In this document: positions 44,659-52,664 of the stretch, one piece after another
Numbering within the stretch: position 1 is the stretch's first letter
How the letters are laid out: each line of letters begins with the position of its first letter
Source of the DNA: an uncultured Collinsella sp.
Lineage (GTDB): Bacteria > Actinomycetota > Coriobacteriia > Coriobacteriales > Coriobacteriaceae
NCBI GenBank assembly: GCA_947001705.1
Contig: CAMQHT010000003.1
Coordinates: forward strand, 1 to 64,000
Direction of reading: 5' to 3'
DNA: 64,000 bases
Notes under the pieces: generated by a model
What the model was told of the DNA's origin: nothing
The model's input: the letters and a program-made list of their open reading frames with translations, nothing else
The model's database searches: none
Made by a program: the position numbers and the translations under genes

Positions 44659-45126
44659 TTAGGCCTCGTCGACAATCTTTAGTCCGCGGGTCTGGTCGAT
44701 CTCGTTGAGGAGATTGACGCGACGCTCGTGGCGGCCGCCCTCAAACTCGGCGTCGAGCCATTCGTCGACAATCATCTTGGCGAGCTCGGAGCCCACGACG
44801 CGGGCGCCAAAGGCCAGCACGTTGGTGTTGTTGTGCATACGGGAGAGCTTGGCGCTGAAGGGCTCGGAGCACACGACGGCGCGTACGCCCTCGACCTTGT
44901 TGGCAGCCAGGCTAATCCCGACGCCGGTACCGCAGATCAAGATACCCAGGTCGACGTCACCGTTGGCCACGGCCTTGCCCACCTTGTAACCGGCGATGGG
45001 GTAGTCGAAGCTCTCGGAGGTGTCGGTGCCATAGTTCACGACCTCGCAGCCGCGCTCCTTCAGGTGCTCGGAAATGATGTTCTTGAGCTCGACGGCGGCG
45101 TGGTCGTTACCGATACCGATCTTCAT
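44659..45126 (-). CDS. rpiB: Ribose-5-phosphate isomerase B
   Basis: RpiB interconverts ribose 5-phosphate and ribulose 5-phosphate. The 155-residue protein has GNDHAAVELK (substrate His), GILICGTGVGISLAANKVEGVRA with the catalytic Cys, SRMHNNTNVLAFG and GGRHERRV, all diagnostic of RpiB/LacAB. The first residue pair differs slightly from E. coli (GIGNDHA rather than FGCDHV). ATG 45126 has AGAGAGGAA upstream. The gene is single, divergent from cyuA. Confidence 0.95.
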   Translation of the reverse strand: MKIGIGNDHAAVELKNIISEHLKERGCEVVNYGTDTSESFDYPIAGYKVGKAVANGDVDLGILICGTGVGISLAANKVEGVRAVVCSEPFSAKLSRMHNNTNVLAFGARVVGSELAKMIVDEWLDAEFEGGRHERRVNLLNEIDQTRGLKIVDEA

Positions 45127-45396
45127 GAGTGGTTCCTCTCTGGTCCGTGCGGCGGAATTGCTAAAGGTTTTACCGCGTTCGACTGCATGATAGCGCGACT
45201 TTTGTGTAAACGCTCGGGCGTTTTTTGGTCAAACGCTTTAGCATGCAACAAGACCTGCTTTTCATGAATGAATGCCGCCAGTTTGTGCTTGAGCGCCGTC
45301 CGCCGGAACCGTGGTTGCGGTTTTTGATGCATTGTTATCAAATAAAGGAGCTAACTTTTTTGAGAGTCCAGCCCGTTATGCAAGCAGGAGATACCT

Positions 45397-46716
45397 ATGC
45401 CTACCGATTCCATCCGTGATGCCGCGTTTTGCGATGTTTTGAACCGCGAGCTTGTCTGCGCGCTCGGCTGCACCGAGCCTATTGCCGTTGCCTATGCGGC
45501 GGCGCTGGCGAGCCAAACGCTCGGTTGCGAACCCGAACACATGGATGTCGCCTGCTCGGGCAACATCATTAAGAACGTTAAGAGCGTGACCGTGCCCAAC
45601 TCGGGCGGTATGCACGGTATCGAGGCTGCGGCCGTGCTGGGTGCCGTGGGCGGTGACGCCAAGAGCGCGCTCGAGGTGCTCGAGAGTGTTGACGATGCAG
45701 ACCGCGCTCGCGTGACCGAGCTGCTCGCCGACGCTGACTACTGCGACGTGTCGCTTGTCGAGGGTGTGCCCAACCTCTATATCAAGGTGACTGCTACGGC
45801 CGGGGGCCATACCGCGGTCGTCGAGATCACCGACCACCACACGAATGTCACGTGCCATACGCTCGACGGTATTCCGGTGTGTGGCAAGTCGGCGGGGGAG
45901 TGTGCCGCCTGCGCCGAGCGCGTCGTGGCCGAGCGTGCCGCCGATAAGGCCGACACGCCCATGTCGATCGAATCCATTATCGACTTTATCGAGGACGGCG
46001 ACATCGAGGGTGCTCGCGCCGCCGTTGAACGTCAGATTGAGCTGAACGGCGCAATAAGCGCCGAGGGCCTGGCGCACGCTTGGGGCGCCGAGGTAGGCCG
46101 TACGCTGCTGGGCGCTCGTGCCGACGACGTCGCCTGCCGTGCCCGTGCCCGTGCGGCCGCCGGGTCCGATGCCCGCATGAACGGCTGTGCGCTGCCGGTC
46201 GCCATTGTGTGCGGCTCGGGCAACCAGGGCATCACCTGTGCGCTGCCCGTTATGGAGTATGCCGACTACCTGCGTTGCGACAACGAGCGCCTGGTGCGCG
46301 CCGTGATGCTGTCCGACCTTATCGCCGTGCATATCAAGAGCTATATTGGTGCGCTCTCGGCGTTTTGCGGCGCTATTTGCGCCGCGTGCGGTGCCGGTGC
46401 CGCGATTACCTGGCTGTGTGGCGGCACGCGCGAACAGATTGGTGCGACGGTCTCGAACACGCTCGGCAACGTGGGCGGTATCGTGTGCGACGGCGCCAAG
46501 GCGAGCTGTGCCGCCAAGATTTCCGCTGCCGTCGATGCGGCGATTCTGGGCCACGATATGGCCATGCAGGGCCGCGGCTTCCGCGCCGGCGAGGGTCTGA
46601 TCCAGGATACCGTCGAGGAGACGATCGCGAGCATGGGCTATGTGGGCCGTGTGGGCATGAAGGATACCGATGTCGAGATTCTCAACATCATGATCGGCAA
46701 AACCCAAGTGTGCTAG
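45397..46716 (+). CDS. L-cysteine desulfidase/UPF0597 family protein (CyuA/YhaM-like)
   Basis: This family includes the oxygen-sensitive iron-sulfur cysteine desulfidase CyuA and shares the serine dehydratase alpha-subunit fold. It breaks cysteine to pyruvate, ammonia and sulfide. The 439-residue protein has ALGCTEPIAVAYAAALA, CSGNIIKNVKSVTVPNSGG, GSGNQGITCALPV and AGAAITWLCGG plus GGIVCDGAKASCAAKI, which hold the cluster cysteines. ATG 45397 has GCAGGAG upstream. Its stop and the stop of the converging HAD gene share the palindrome CTAG. The upstream gap has a small AACGC/GCGTT hairpin with a T-run. Confidence 0.9.
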   Translation: MPTDSIRDAAFCDVLNRELVCALGCTEPIAVAYAAALASQTLGCEPEHMDVACSGNIIKNVKSVTVPNSGGMHGIEAAAVLGAVGGDAKSALEVLESVDDADRARVTELLADADYCDVSLVEGVPNLYIKVTATAGGHTAVVEITDHHTNVTCHTLDGIPVCGKSAGECAACAERVVAERAADKADTPMSIESIIDFIEDGDIEGARAAVERQIELNGAISAEGLAHAWGAEVGRTLLGARADDVACRARARAAAGSDARMNGCALPVAIVCGSGNQGITCALPVMEYADYLRCDNERLVRAVMLSDLIAVHIKSYIGALSAFCGAICAACGAGAAITWLCGGTREQIGATVSNTLGNVGGIVCDGAKASCAAKISAAVDAAILGHDMAMQGRGFRAGEGLIQDTVEETIASMGYVGRVGMKDTDVEILNIMIGKTQVC

Positions 46717-47471
46717 GACAGTTCGTCGGCTACTTGGTGTTCGTAGAAGGCTTCTACTACGGCGTTAAAGTCGCGGGCGAAGCCTTCCATGGTTCCGCGC
46801 CAGGTGACTCGGTTGGGCTTGCCCTGGCCTACATAGGCAGTCTGAATGCCGCAGGCGGGGCTGGGGAAGTCGCGTTTGGGATCGTTGCCCACCATAAGGA
46901 CCTCGTGCGGTTCGAGCCCCATCACCTGAAGCTGCTCTAGATAGTAGGTGGCATCAGGCTTGCAGCGGGTGGCGTTTCCCATGTGCGTGACGAGCTCAAA
47001 GGGGGCGTCGGCCAGGTCGCCCCAACCCATGCGGCACTCGATGGCCCCCTGCGGAAAGCTGGGGTTGGTAAAGAGCGCGCAGCGCAGCCCTGCGTCCTGT
47101 ACGGTCTGAAGCGCGGCGTGTGCGCCCGGCATGGCATGGGCGTTGATGAGTTCGTCATTCTTGTACGGAAGAACTTCGCGGTCGTAGTAGGTAAACGCCT
47201 CGTAGATAAGTGGGTCCGAGAGGCAAATGCCGCATCGGCGCTCGACCTCTTCTTGGTAAAACTCAAGATTGGTGCGATTGTCCGTGCTGCTGCGGCGATT
47301 GGCGTTGAGGTCGACCAGGATGGTGCCGAGGCGTGCCATCGTGCCACCGCGGCTGCGGCGCCCGATATCCGCAAGCATCGAAGAGACATCCTTAAAATAG
47401 CGAAGGATGAACGCGTTGAGGTTGATGCTAAGAAGCGTTTCGTCCATATCGAAAACGACTGCTTTGAGCAC
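46713..47471 (-). CDS. HAD-family hydrolase
   Basis: This is a 252-residue HAD phosphatase of the type I (C1 cap) class. Motif I is VVFDMDETLLSIN, motif II is ALFTNPS, motif III Lys lies in TRCKPDATYY and motif IV is VGNDPKRDFP. A helical cap follows motif I, with an Arg-rich RRSRGGTMARLG segment. Substrate is unknown. Translation most likely begins at GTG 47471 (AAAGG upstream) because homology starts immediately there; an in-frame extension to 47642 lacks support. It converges with cyuA, with stops overlapping by 4 bases. Confidence 0.85.
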   Translation of the reverse strand: MLKAVVFDMDETLLSINLNAFILRYFKDVSSMLADIGRRSRGGTMARLGTILVDLNANRRSSTDNRTNLEFYQEEVERRCGICLSDPLIYEAFTYYDREVLPYKNDELINAHAMPGAHAALQTVQDAGLRCALFTNPSFPQGAIECRMGWGDLADAPFELVTHMGNATRCKPDATYYLEQLQVMGLEPHEVLMVGNDPKRDFPSPACGIQTAYVGQGKPNRVTWRGTMEGFARDFNAVVEAFYEHQVADELS

Positions 47472-47786
47472 GCGGGCACCTTTCTCGAAAAATCGATCTA
47501 GAATCGTTGGCTCCGGATACTTTACCCCAAAGCCGAATGCCTGGCTGGTTATCGTCAAGTTGCGGAGACGTGTGTTCATAAGATTACGAAAAAGTCTCCA
47601 CACGAGTAAAAAATCGCAGTTCACGCTTGAAATCGAACTCATTTCCCCGTAACCTATACGAACGTGATTGCATAAGCGTCACATTAGTATCTGTCGGCTC
47701 CCGAGTGTTCCTAAACGTTGTGTGCTTGTCGCACCCTTCTGTAGGTCCTAGCAATCGGGGCCCCGTAGTTCGAAAGGGGTCCACCT
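47472..47786. promoter_or_regulatory. rpsA 5-prime region with a hairpin over the ribosome site
   Basis: The stretch between the divergent HAD gene and rpsA has no gene. A weak promoter candidate is TTGAAA (47627) with TAACCT 17 bases later. Just before rpsA, GGCCCC (47759-47764) can pair with GGGGTC (47776-47781), which includes the AAAGGGG ribosome site. This could hide the site; S1 synthesis is self-regulated in E. coli, but here it is only an inference. Confidence 0.45.
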
Positions 47787-48953
47787 TTGAGTGAGATTCA
47801 GAACTCGTCCATTTTCTCTCTTGACGATGTCAACGAGGAGGAGATGAACAACCTTATCGACGGTACGATTACCGACTTTGATGAGGGCGATCTCGTTAAC
47901 GGCACTGTCGTTAAGATCGAGCATGACGAGGTGCTCGTTGACATCGGATTCAAGTCCGAGGGCGTTATCCCGGTCCGCGAGCTGTCCATCCGCAAGGACG
48001 CTAACCCTGCAGACATCGTTGCACTCGGTGATCCCATCGAGGCCCTGGTTCTCCAGAAGGAGGACAAGGACGGTCGTCTGGTCCTGTCCAAGAAGCGTGC
48101 CGAGTACGAGCGTGCTTGGAACCGCATCGAGGAGAAGTTCAACTCCGGCGAGAACGTCGAGGGCGAGGTTATCGAGGTTGTCAAGGGCGGCCTGATCCTC
48201 GACATCGGCCTGCGTGGCTTCCTGCCCGCTTCCCTCGTCGACCTCCGTCGCGTCAAGGACCTCACCTCCTACATGGGCACCCGCATCGAGGCCCGCGTCA
48301 TCGAGATGGACCGCAACCGCAACAACGTTGTCCTCTCCCGTCGCGTCGTGCTTGAGGAGTCCCGTAAGGCCGAGCGCTCCGAGATCCTGTCCAAGCTCAA
48401 GTCTGGCATGCGTCTCCAGGGCACCGTTTCCTCCATCGTCGACTTCGGCGCCTTCGTCGACCTCGGCGGTATCGACGGCCTCATCCACATCTCCGAGCTC
48501 TCCTGGAACCACGTCAACCATCCTTCCGAGGTTGTCAAGGTCGGCCAGGAGGTTGAGGTCGAGGTTCTCGACGTCGATCTCAACCGCGAGCGCATCTCCC
48601 TGGGTCTCAAGCAGACCACCGAGGATCCGTGGCGCGCACTGGTCAAGAAGTACCCCGTCGGCGCTATCGTCGAGGGCACTGTGACCAAGCTTGTCCCGTT
48701 TGGCGCTTTCGTCGACCTGGGCGAGGGCATCGAGGGCCTGGTGCACATCTCCGAGATGGCCAACAAGCACGTCGACCAGCCTTCTCAGGTCACCCACGTG
48801 GGCGACAAGGTTCAGGTCAAGGTCATGGAGATCGACCTCGACCGTCGTCGTATTTCCCTGTCCATGAAGTCCGCTGCTGAGACTCTGGGCGTTGAGATCG
48901 AGGTTACCCCGCTGCCTTCCGAGAAGAAGGACGAGGAGACCGACGCTGAGTAA
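47787..48953 (+). CDS. rpsA: Ribosomal protein S1
   Basis: S1 binds mRNA on the 30S subunit and helps initiation. The 388-residue protein has four S1 (OB-fold) domains, roughly 35-105, 120-190, 205-277 and 290-362. The last two carry the sequence GAFVDLGGIDGLIHISELSW and its variant with EGLVHISEM, which are the strongest RNA-binding type. The six domains of E. coli S1 are reduced to four, as in many Actinobacteria. Translation starts at TTG 47787 after AAAGGGG. A terminator follows at once. Confidence 0.95.
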   Translation: MSEIQNSSIFSLDDVNEEEMNNLIDGTITDFDEGDLVNGTVVKIEHDEVLVDIGFKSEGVIPVRELSIRKDANPADIVALGDPIEALVLQKEDKDGRLVLSKKRAEYERAWNRIEEKFNSGENVEGEVIEVVKGGLILDIGLRGFLPASLVDLRRVKDLTSYMGTRIEARVIEMDRNRNNVVLSRRVVLEESRKAERSEILSKLKSGMRLQGTVSSIVDFGAFVDLGGIDGLIHISELSWNHVNHPSEVVKVGQEVEVEVLDVDLNRERISLGLKQTTEDPWRALVKKYPVGAIVEGTVTKLVPFGAFVDLGEGIEGLVHISEMANKHVDQPSQVTHVGDKVQVKVMEIDLDRRRISLSMKSAAETLGVEIEVTPLPSEKKDEETDAE

Positions 48954-48977
48954 ATCGGTTTGACGATCACTTGTTTT

Positions 48978-49011
48978 AAGGGATCCGTCCGTAATGGACG
49001 GGTCCCTTTTT
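48978..49011 (+). terminator. Intrinsic terminator after rpsA
   Basis: AAGGGATCCGTCC pairs with GGACGGGTCCCTT (13 bp, one G.U, 5-base loop) and is followed by TTTTTG. Confidence 0.92.
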
Positions 49012-49276
49012 GCATTTGCAGCTGAGATACACGGTGCTGCCCGGTGTGTCCGTTTGCTATTGGGTTGTTGGCACATGAAAAAAGCCGACATCCCGCCTCG
49101 GGGAGGAGGCGGGAACGCACCGAGTAGACGGAGGGGTGCGGAGCGCGGTCGCGTCTCGACTGACAACGTTGCCCATCGACGGGATTATTGTAGCGCATGG
49201 GCGCTTCTTGGTTTATCGTGTCGAGCGCTTGTGTTGTGCCGTTGCCTGTGGCGGCGGTGTGCTACACTCTTGCACT
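49012..49276. other. Spacer before rnpB with a minus-strand terminator-like hairpin
   Basis: No gene is seen. TCCCGCCTC (49091-49099) and GAGGCGGGA (49106-49114) form a hairpin preceded by AAAAAAGCC, so on the minus strand it looks like a terminator protecting rpsA from antisense reading. A possible rnpB promoter ends in TACACT at about 49263, with a TTGCC element 16-21 bases upstream. Confidence 0.45.
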
Positions 49277-49640
49277 GCTGAGTGGGCCAGACGGTCGCGC
49301 GATGTACTGCTTGCGGTACGCGTGAGGAAAGTCCGGGCTCCAGAGGGCGGGATGCCGGCTAACGGCCGGGCGGAGTGATCCGACGGAAAGCGCCGCAGAA
49401 AAGAAGACTCCCACCTGCGTCGCAAGGCGTAAAGGGAAAAGCTGAAACGGTGGTGTAAGAGACCACCAGCGTCGTGGCAACACGGCGGCTTGGCAAGCCC
49501 CATCCGGAGCAAGCGCGAATAGGAACGCTATGGGCCGGCCCGGTCCGCGTTCGGGTAGCGTGCGTGGAGCTGCACGGTAACGTGCAGACAAGATAAATGA
49601 CCGTTCACGACAGAACCCGGCTTATCGGCCCACTCGGCAC
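49277..49640 (+). ncRNA. rnpB: RNase P RNA (class A)
   Basis: This is the catalytic RNA of RNase P, which trims tRNA 5-prime ends. The ends GCTGAGTGGGCC and GGCCCACTCGGC form stem P1. The universal block GAGGAAAGTCCGGGCTC is present at about 49322, with the CR-IV/V partner ACAGAACCCGGCTTAT near 49610. Internal GCAAGGCGTAAAGGGAAA- and GTAAGAGACCACC-type elements match the A-type layout. The 364-base length is normal. Ends are set by P1 and are accurate to a few bases. Confidence 0.97.
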
Positions 49641-49654
49641 TTTGTTGACGCTGC

Positions 49655-49753
49655 GAACCCGTCAGCGCGGCAATCTGCCTTTCAAACCTTCGGGCATGAC
49701 CATAAGGTCAATGCCCTCGGCTTTCAAGGCACCTTGCTCGCGCTGACGGGTTC
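49655..49753. repeat. Large nested palindrome downstream of rnpB, flanked by GTTGACG repeats
   Basis: Three nested stems are seen: 49655-49669 with 49739-49753 (15 bp, starting GAACCCGTCAGCG); TGCCTT at 49676-49681 with AAGGCA at 49726-49731; and GGGCATGACC at 49692-49701 with GGTCAATGCCC ending 49716. The direct repeat GTTGACG sits on both sides (49644-49650 and 49762-49768). It may terminate or process rnpB, or be a small transposed element. No ORF is inside. Confidence 0.75.
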
Positions 49754-49856
49754 TCGCTTTCGTTGACGGAATCATCGGCGTTGCCATTCTTTTTACTAGG
49801 GTTATCGTATTATTGAGGCTGTTTGTTGCTGCGCTTTATTTTGTTGAGGGGCTTTG

Positions 49857-50492
49857 TTGGACAGCTATTTTACTCTGCAATCGAATATTGAGGTTTCGGG
49901 CGAGTTTGTGGACCGCAAGAGCCGGTTTATTGCCCAGCTGGTCCATATTGAGTCCGAGGACGAGGCGAATGCCTTTATCGAGATGGTTCGCAAGCGTCAT
50001 TACGACGCTCGACACAATGTTCCCGCGTGGATTTTGGTCGATGGACGCGAGCGCCAGAGCGATGATGGTGAGCCGAGCCGCACGAGCGGTATGCCGACAC
50101 TCGAGGTGTTGCGCGGTGCGGAGCTCAAAAATGTTTGCTGCGTAGTGACACGCTATTTTGGTGGTACGTTGTTGGGGCCCGGTGGCTTGGTACGCGCCTA
50201 TACCGCGGCGACGCAGGCGGCGGTGGCCGCGGCTCAGGAGGCCGGGCAGATCGTCGAGATGACGAGTGTCGTGCCTGTTGACGTGCATGTGGCCTATCCG
50301 CAGTATGAGCAGGTGCTTCGCTTGGCCCAGGATTCCGGTGCCAAGGTTTCGGATACCGAGTACGCGGATGCTGTGACACTTCATTTGGTGTTTAAGGCGG
50401 GGGAGCAGGGGTCGTTTTGCGCTAAGATGCGCGAGCTTATGGCGGGGCGCGAGGAGATTGAGGTCAGCGCTCCCGAGTTTGCTGAGTTCTAA
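49857..50492 (+). CDS. YigZ/IMPACT family protein
   Basis: YigZ-like proteins have the N-terminal IMPACT domain and a C-terminal ferredoxin-like domain resembling that of EF-G; the bacterial function is unclear, though a role near translation is often suggested. The 211-residue product has SGEFVDRKSRFIAQLVHI, the IMPACT block ILVDGRERQSDDGEPSRTSG, and RYFGGTLLGPGGLVRAYTAAT, all diagnostic. TTG 49857, 5 bases after GAGGGG, is the preferred start; TTG 49854 is too close. A hairpin terminator follows. Confidence 0.88.
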   Translation: MDSYFTLQSNIEVSGEFVDRKSRFIAQLVHIESEDEANAFIEMVRKRHYDARHNVPAWILVDGRERQSDDGEPSRTSGMPTLEVLRGAELKNVCCVVTRYFGGTLLGPGGLVRAYTAATQAAVAAAQEAGQIVEMTSVVPVDVHVAYPQYEQVLRLAQDSGAKVSDTEYADAVTLHLVFKAGEQGSFCAKMRELMAGREEIEVSAPEFAEF

Positions 50493-50494
50493 CG

Positions 50495-50547
50495 ACGACG
50501 GCCGGCGTGCATTTGGATGAATCCCAAGCGCGCCGGCTGTCGTTTTA
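50495..50547. terminator. Terminator between yigZ and the C_GCAxxG_C_C gene
   Basis: ACGACGGCCGGCG pairs with CGCCGGCTGTCGT (one G.U) over a 23-base loop and is followed by TTTATG. It lies between convergent genes and could serve both. Confidence 0.75.
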
Positions 50548-50559
50548 TGTTGCTGCCGT

Positions 50560-51006
50560 TTACTCGGCGAGCTGCTTTAGCACATCGCAGGCGATCTCGA
50601 CGGCATCGTCGATGCAGCCGGGGCAGCTGCGGAGCGGACCCTTGTCCGATCCGATGCCCTTGAGCGTGCCGCAGACGGTCGTCGTGTTCTTCTCGCCAAA
50701 ACGCTTGGCGATTTCGCGCGACAGCTTGTAGGTATGGCCCTTGGTCTTGGGGTTTTCCATGCCATCGCTCATTACAAAGCCCATGATGGCCACGGCACCC
50801 GAGATGGCGCCGCAGGTTTCGGTCATGCCGCCCATGCCGGCGCCAAAGCCCTCGGTGAGGGTAAAGGCGACCTGGGGGTCGAGCCCGACGGCGGGCGCGA
50901 GCGTGCAGGCGACGGCCTGCGCGCAGTTAAAGCCGCGGGCGTGGTGCTCGGCAGCCTGAGCCTGACAGGCGGTGATGTCGAGCTGGGCTGTATCGATTTG
51001 CTTCAT
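50560..51006 (-). CDS. C_GCAxxG_C_C family redox protein
   Basis: The family is defined by conserved cysteines and is common in anaerobes; it is thought to take part in redox or metal chemistry, but no reaction is established. The 148-residue protein shows FNCAQAV, the ETCGAISGAVAIMG block, a VCGTL segment and the C-terminal SCPGCIDDAVEIACDVL. There is no signal or membrane helix. ATG 51006 has AAGGAG upstream; a longer in-frame N-terminus exists but has no ribosome site. It is divergent from the sulfhydrylase gene, a sulfur-metabolism neighbour, which is suggestive only. Confidence 0.85.
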   Translation of the reverse strand: MKQIDTAQLDITACQAQAAEHHARGFNCAQAVACTLAPAVGLDPQVAFTLTEGFGAGMGGMTETCGAISGAVAIMGFVMSDGMENPKTKGHTYKLSREIAKRFGEKNTTTVCGTLKGIGSDKGPLRSCPGCIDDAVEIACDVLKQLAE

Positions 51007-51112
51007 CGGTGTCTCCTTGATTACGGTGTACCCGCCTATGGTACCCTTGCTGGCGCATTCGCTTATCGAGACCGCAGTGCATATCTCATTGTTTTTCGCC
51101 ATCGAACACTTT

Positions 51113-51152
51113 CTTAAGATTTGGGACAAATAAACCTGATTAATTTGTCCCA
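51113..51152. repeat. TTTGGGACAAA-type palindrome, copy 2
   Basis: The blocks CTTAAGATTTGGGACAAA and CTGATTAATTTGTCCCA recur as at 38977-39016, with a slightly different spacer. This copy lies in the divergent region upstream of the sulfhydrylase gene. Confidence 0.8.
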
Positions 51153-51239
51153 TAACCTATCGGCGGGATGGGTTGAGAGGGGTGCGGGGTAGCGGTATCG
51201 TGAACCGAATAAAACAAAACCCAAGTAAGGGAGTTGGAT

Positions 51240-52523
51240 ATGTGCGAGCAGACTATCGGTACCACGTGCGTTCAGGGCGGCTATCATCCGGGCGATGCGG
51301 AGCCGCGCCAGGTGCCCATCTACCAGTCCACCACGTGGAAGTACGACACGTCCGAGCACATGGGCAAGCTGTTTGACCTAGAGGAGTCGGGCTACTTCTA
51401 CAGCCGTTTGCAGAACCCCACGTGCGATCTGGTTGCCGCCAAGATCTGCGAGATGGAGGGCGGCACCGCTGCGATGCTCACGAGCTCGGGCATGGCTGCG
51501 AATTTCCTCGCGATCTTTAACGTGGTCGGTGCCGGCGATCATGTGGTCGCGAGCTCTGCCATTTACGGCGGTACGTATAACCTGCTCGCCCACACCATGG
51601 GCCGCATGGGCGTGACCTGCACGTTCGTCGCCCCCGACTGCACCGATGAGGAGCTCGAGGCAGCCTTTGAGCCCAATACCAAGCTCGTCTTTGGCGAGAC
51701 GATCGCAAACCCCGCCCTTGCCGTGCTCGATATTGAGCGCTTTGCCAAGGCCGCGCATGACCACGGCGTGCCGCTGATGGTCGACAACACCTTCCCGACG
51801 CCCGTGATGTGCCGTCCCTTTGAGTGGGGCGCCGACATCGTTACGCACTCCACCACCAAGTACATGGATGGACATGCTGCCTACCTGGGCGGCGTGATCG
51901 TTGACCACGGCCAGTTTGACTGGATGGCCCATGCGGATAAGTTCCCGGGTCTCACCACGCCCGACGAGAGCTACCACGGCGTGACGTATGCCGAGAAGTT
52001 CGGTCGCGAGGGTGCCTTCATTACCAAGGCCACCGCGCAGCTCATGCGCGACCTCGGCCCCATGCAGAACCCGCAGGCGGCCTTCTTCCTGAACAGCTCG
52101 CTCGAGAGCCTGCATGTACGCATGCCGCGTCATTGTGAGAACGGCCTGGCCGTTGCCAAGTTCCTGCAGAGCCATCCCAAGGTACGCTTCGTGAGCTATC
52201 CGGGCCTGGAGGGCGATAAGTACTATGACATCGCTCAGAAGTACATGCCCAACGGTACCTGCGGCGTTGTGAGCTTTGGCTTTAACGGTGGTCGCGCGGC
52301 GGCCGAGACCTTTATGAAGAGCCTCAAGCTCGCCCAGATCGCCACGCACGTGGCCGACGCCCGCACTTGCTGCCTGCATCCCGCTAATGCCACGCATCGC
52401 CAGATGAACGATGAGGAGCTCATCGCCTGTGGCATCTCCGCCGACATGGTGCGCCTGTCGTGCGGCCTCGAGGATACGGCCGATCTGATTGCCGACCTTG
52501 AGCAGGCACTCGAGCAGTGCTAG
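51240..52523 (+). CDS. O-acetylhomoserine sulfhydrylase-like PLP enzyme
   Basis: This is a Cys/Met-metabolism PLP enzyme. It probably makes homocysteine from O-acetylhomoserine and sulfide, although methionine gamma-lyase is a close alternative. The 427-residue protein has VPIYQSTTWKY, the YSRLQNPTCD loop, EGGTAAMLTSSGMAAN phosphate-binding segment, FGETIANPAL, VDNTFPTPV and the PLP Lys in HSTTKYMDGH. The C-terminal CLHPANATHRQM and VRLSCGLED are typical. ATG 51240 has AAGGGAG 6 bases upstream; TTG 51234 is in frame but too close. No SAM riboswitch is seen before it; a TTTGGGACAAA palindrome is there instead. Confidence 0.9.
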   Translation: MCEQTIGTTCVQGGYHPGDAEPRQVPIYQSTTWKYDTSEHMGKLFDLEESGYFYSRLQNPTCDLVAAKICEMEGGTAAMLTSSGMAANFLAIFNVVGAGDHVVASSAIYGGTYNLLAHTMGRMGVTCTFVAPDCTDEELEAAFEPNTKLVFGETIANPALAVLDIERFAKAAHDHGVPLMVDNTFPTPVMCRPFEWGADIVTHSTTKYMDGHAAYLGGVIVDHGQFDWMAHADKFPGLTTPDESYHGVTYAEKFGREGAFITKATAQLMRDLGPMQNPQAAFFLNSSLESLHVRMPRHCENGLAVAKFLQSHPKVRFVSYPGLEGDKYYDIAQKYMPNGTCGVVSFGFNGGRAAAETFMKSLKLAQIATHVADARTCCLHPANATHRQMNDEELIACGISADMVRLSCGLEDTADLIADLEQALEQC

Positions 52524-52591
52524 GCTAGCGTTCGCATAAGGCGCCGATGCTGGCAGAAAGCTTCGGCGACCTTTCGTTCCGATTCCGTAGG

Positions 52592-52638
52592 CGGGACCCC
52601 AATCGCGACTGTTTGTAGGCGATTGGGGCCCCGTTTTT
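52592..52638 (+). terminator. Intrinsic terminator after the sulfhydrylase gene
   Basis: CGGGACCCCAATCGC pairs with GCGATTGGGGCCCCG (one mismatch) and is followed by TTTTT. The exporter gene starts 26 bases later. Confidence 0.88.
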
Positions 52639-52664
52639 GCGTTGCGTCACTCGAAAGGATGGAT

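Noticed and set aside
45226..45419. 64-codon plus-strand frame before cyuA
   Set aside because: It lacks a ribosome site at its ATG codons and overlaps the cyuA start in another frame. Not supported enough to call.
51007..51239. SAM riboswitch or T-box before the sulfhydrylase gene
   Set aside because: No aptamer core is seen; the gap holds a TTTGGGACAAA palindrome instead.
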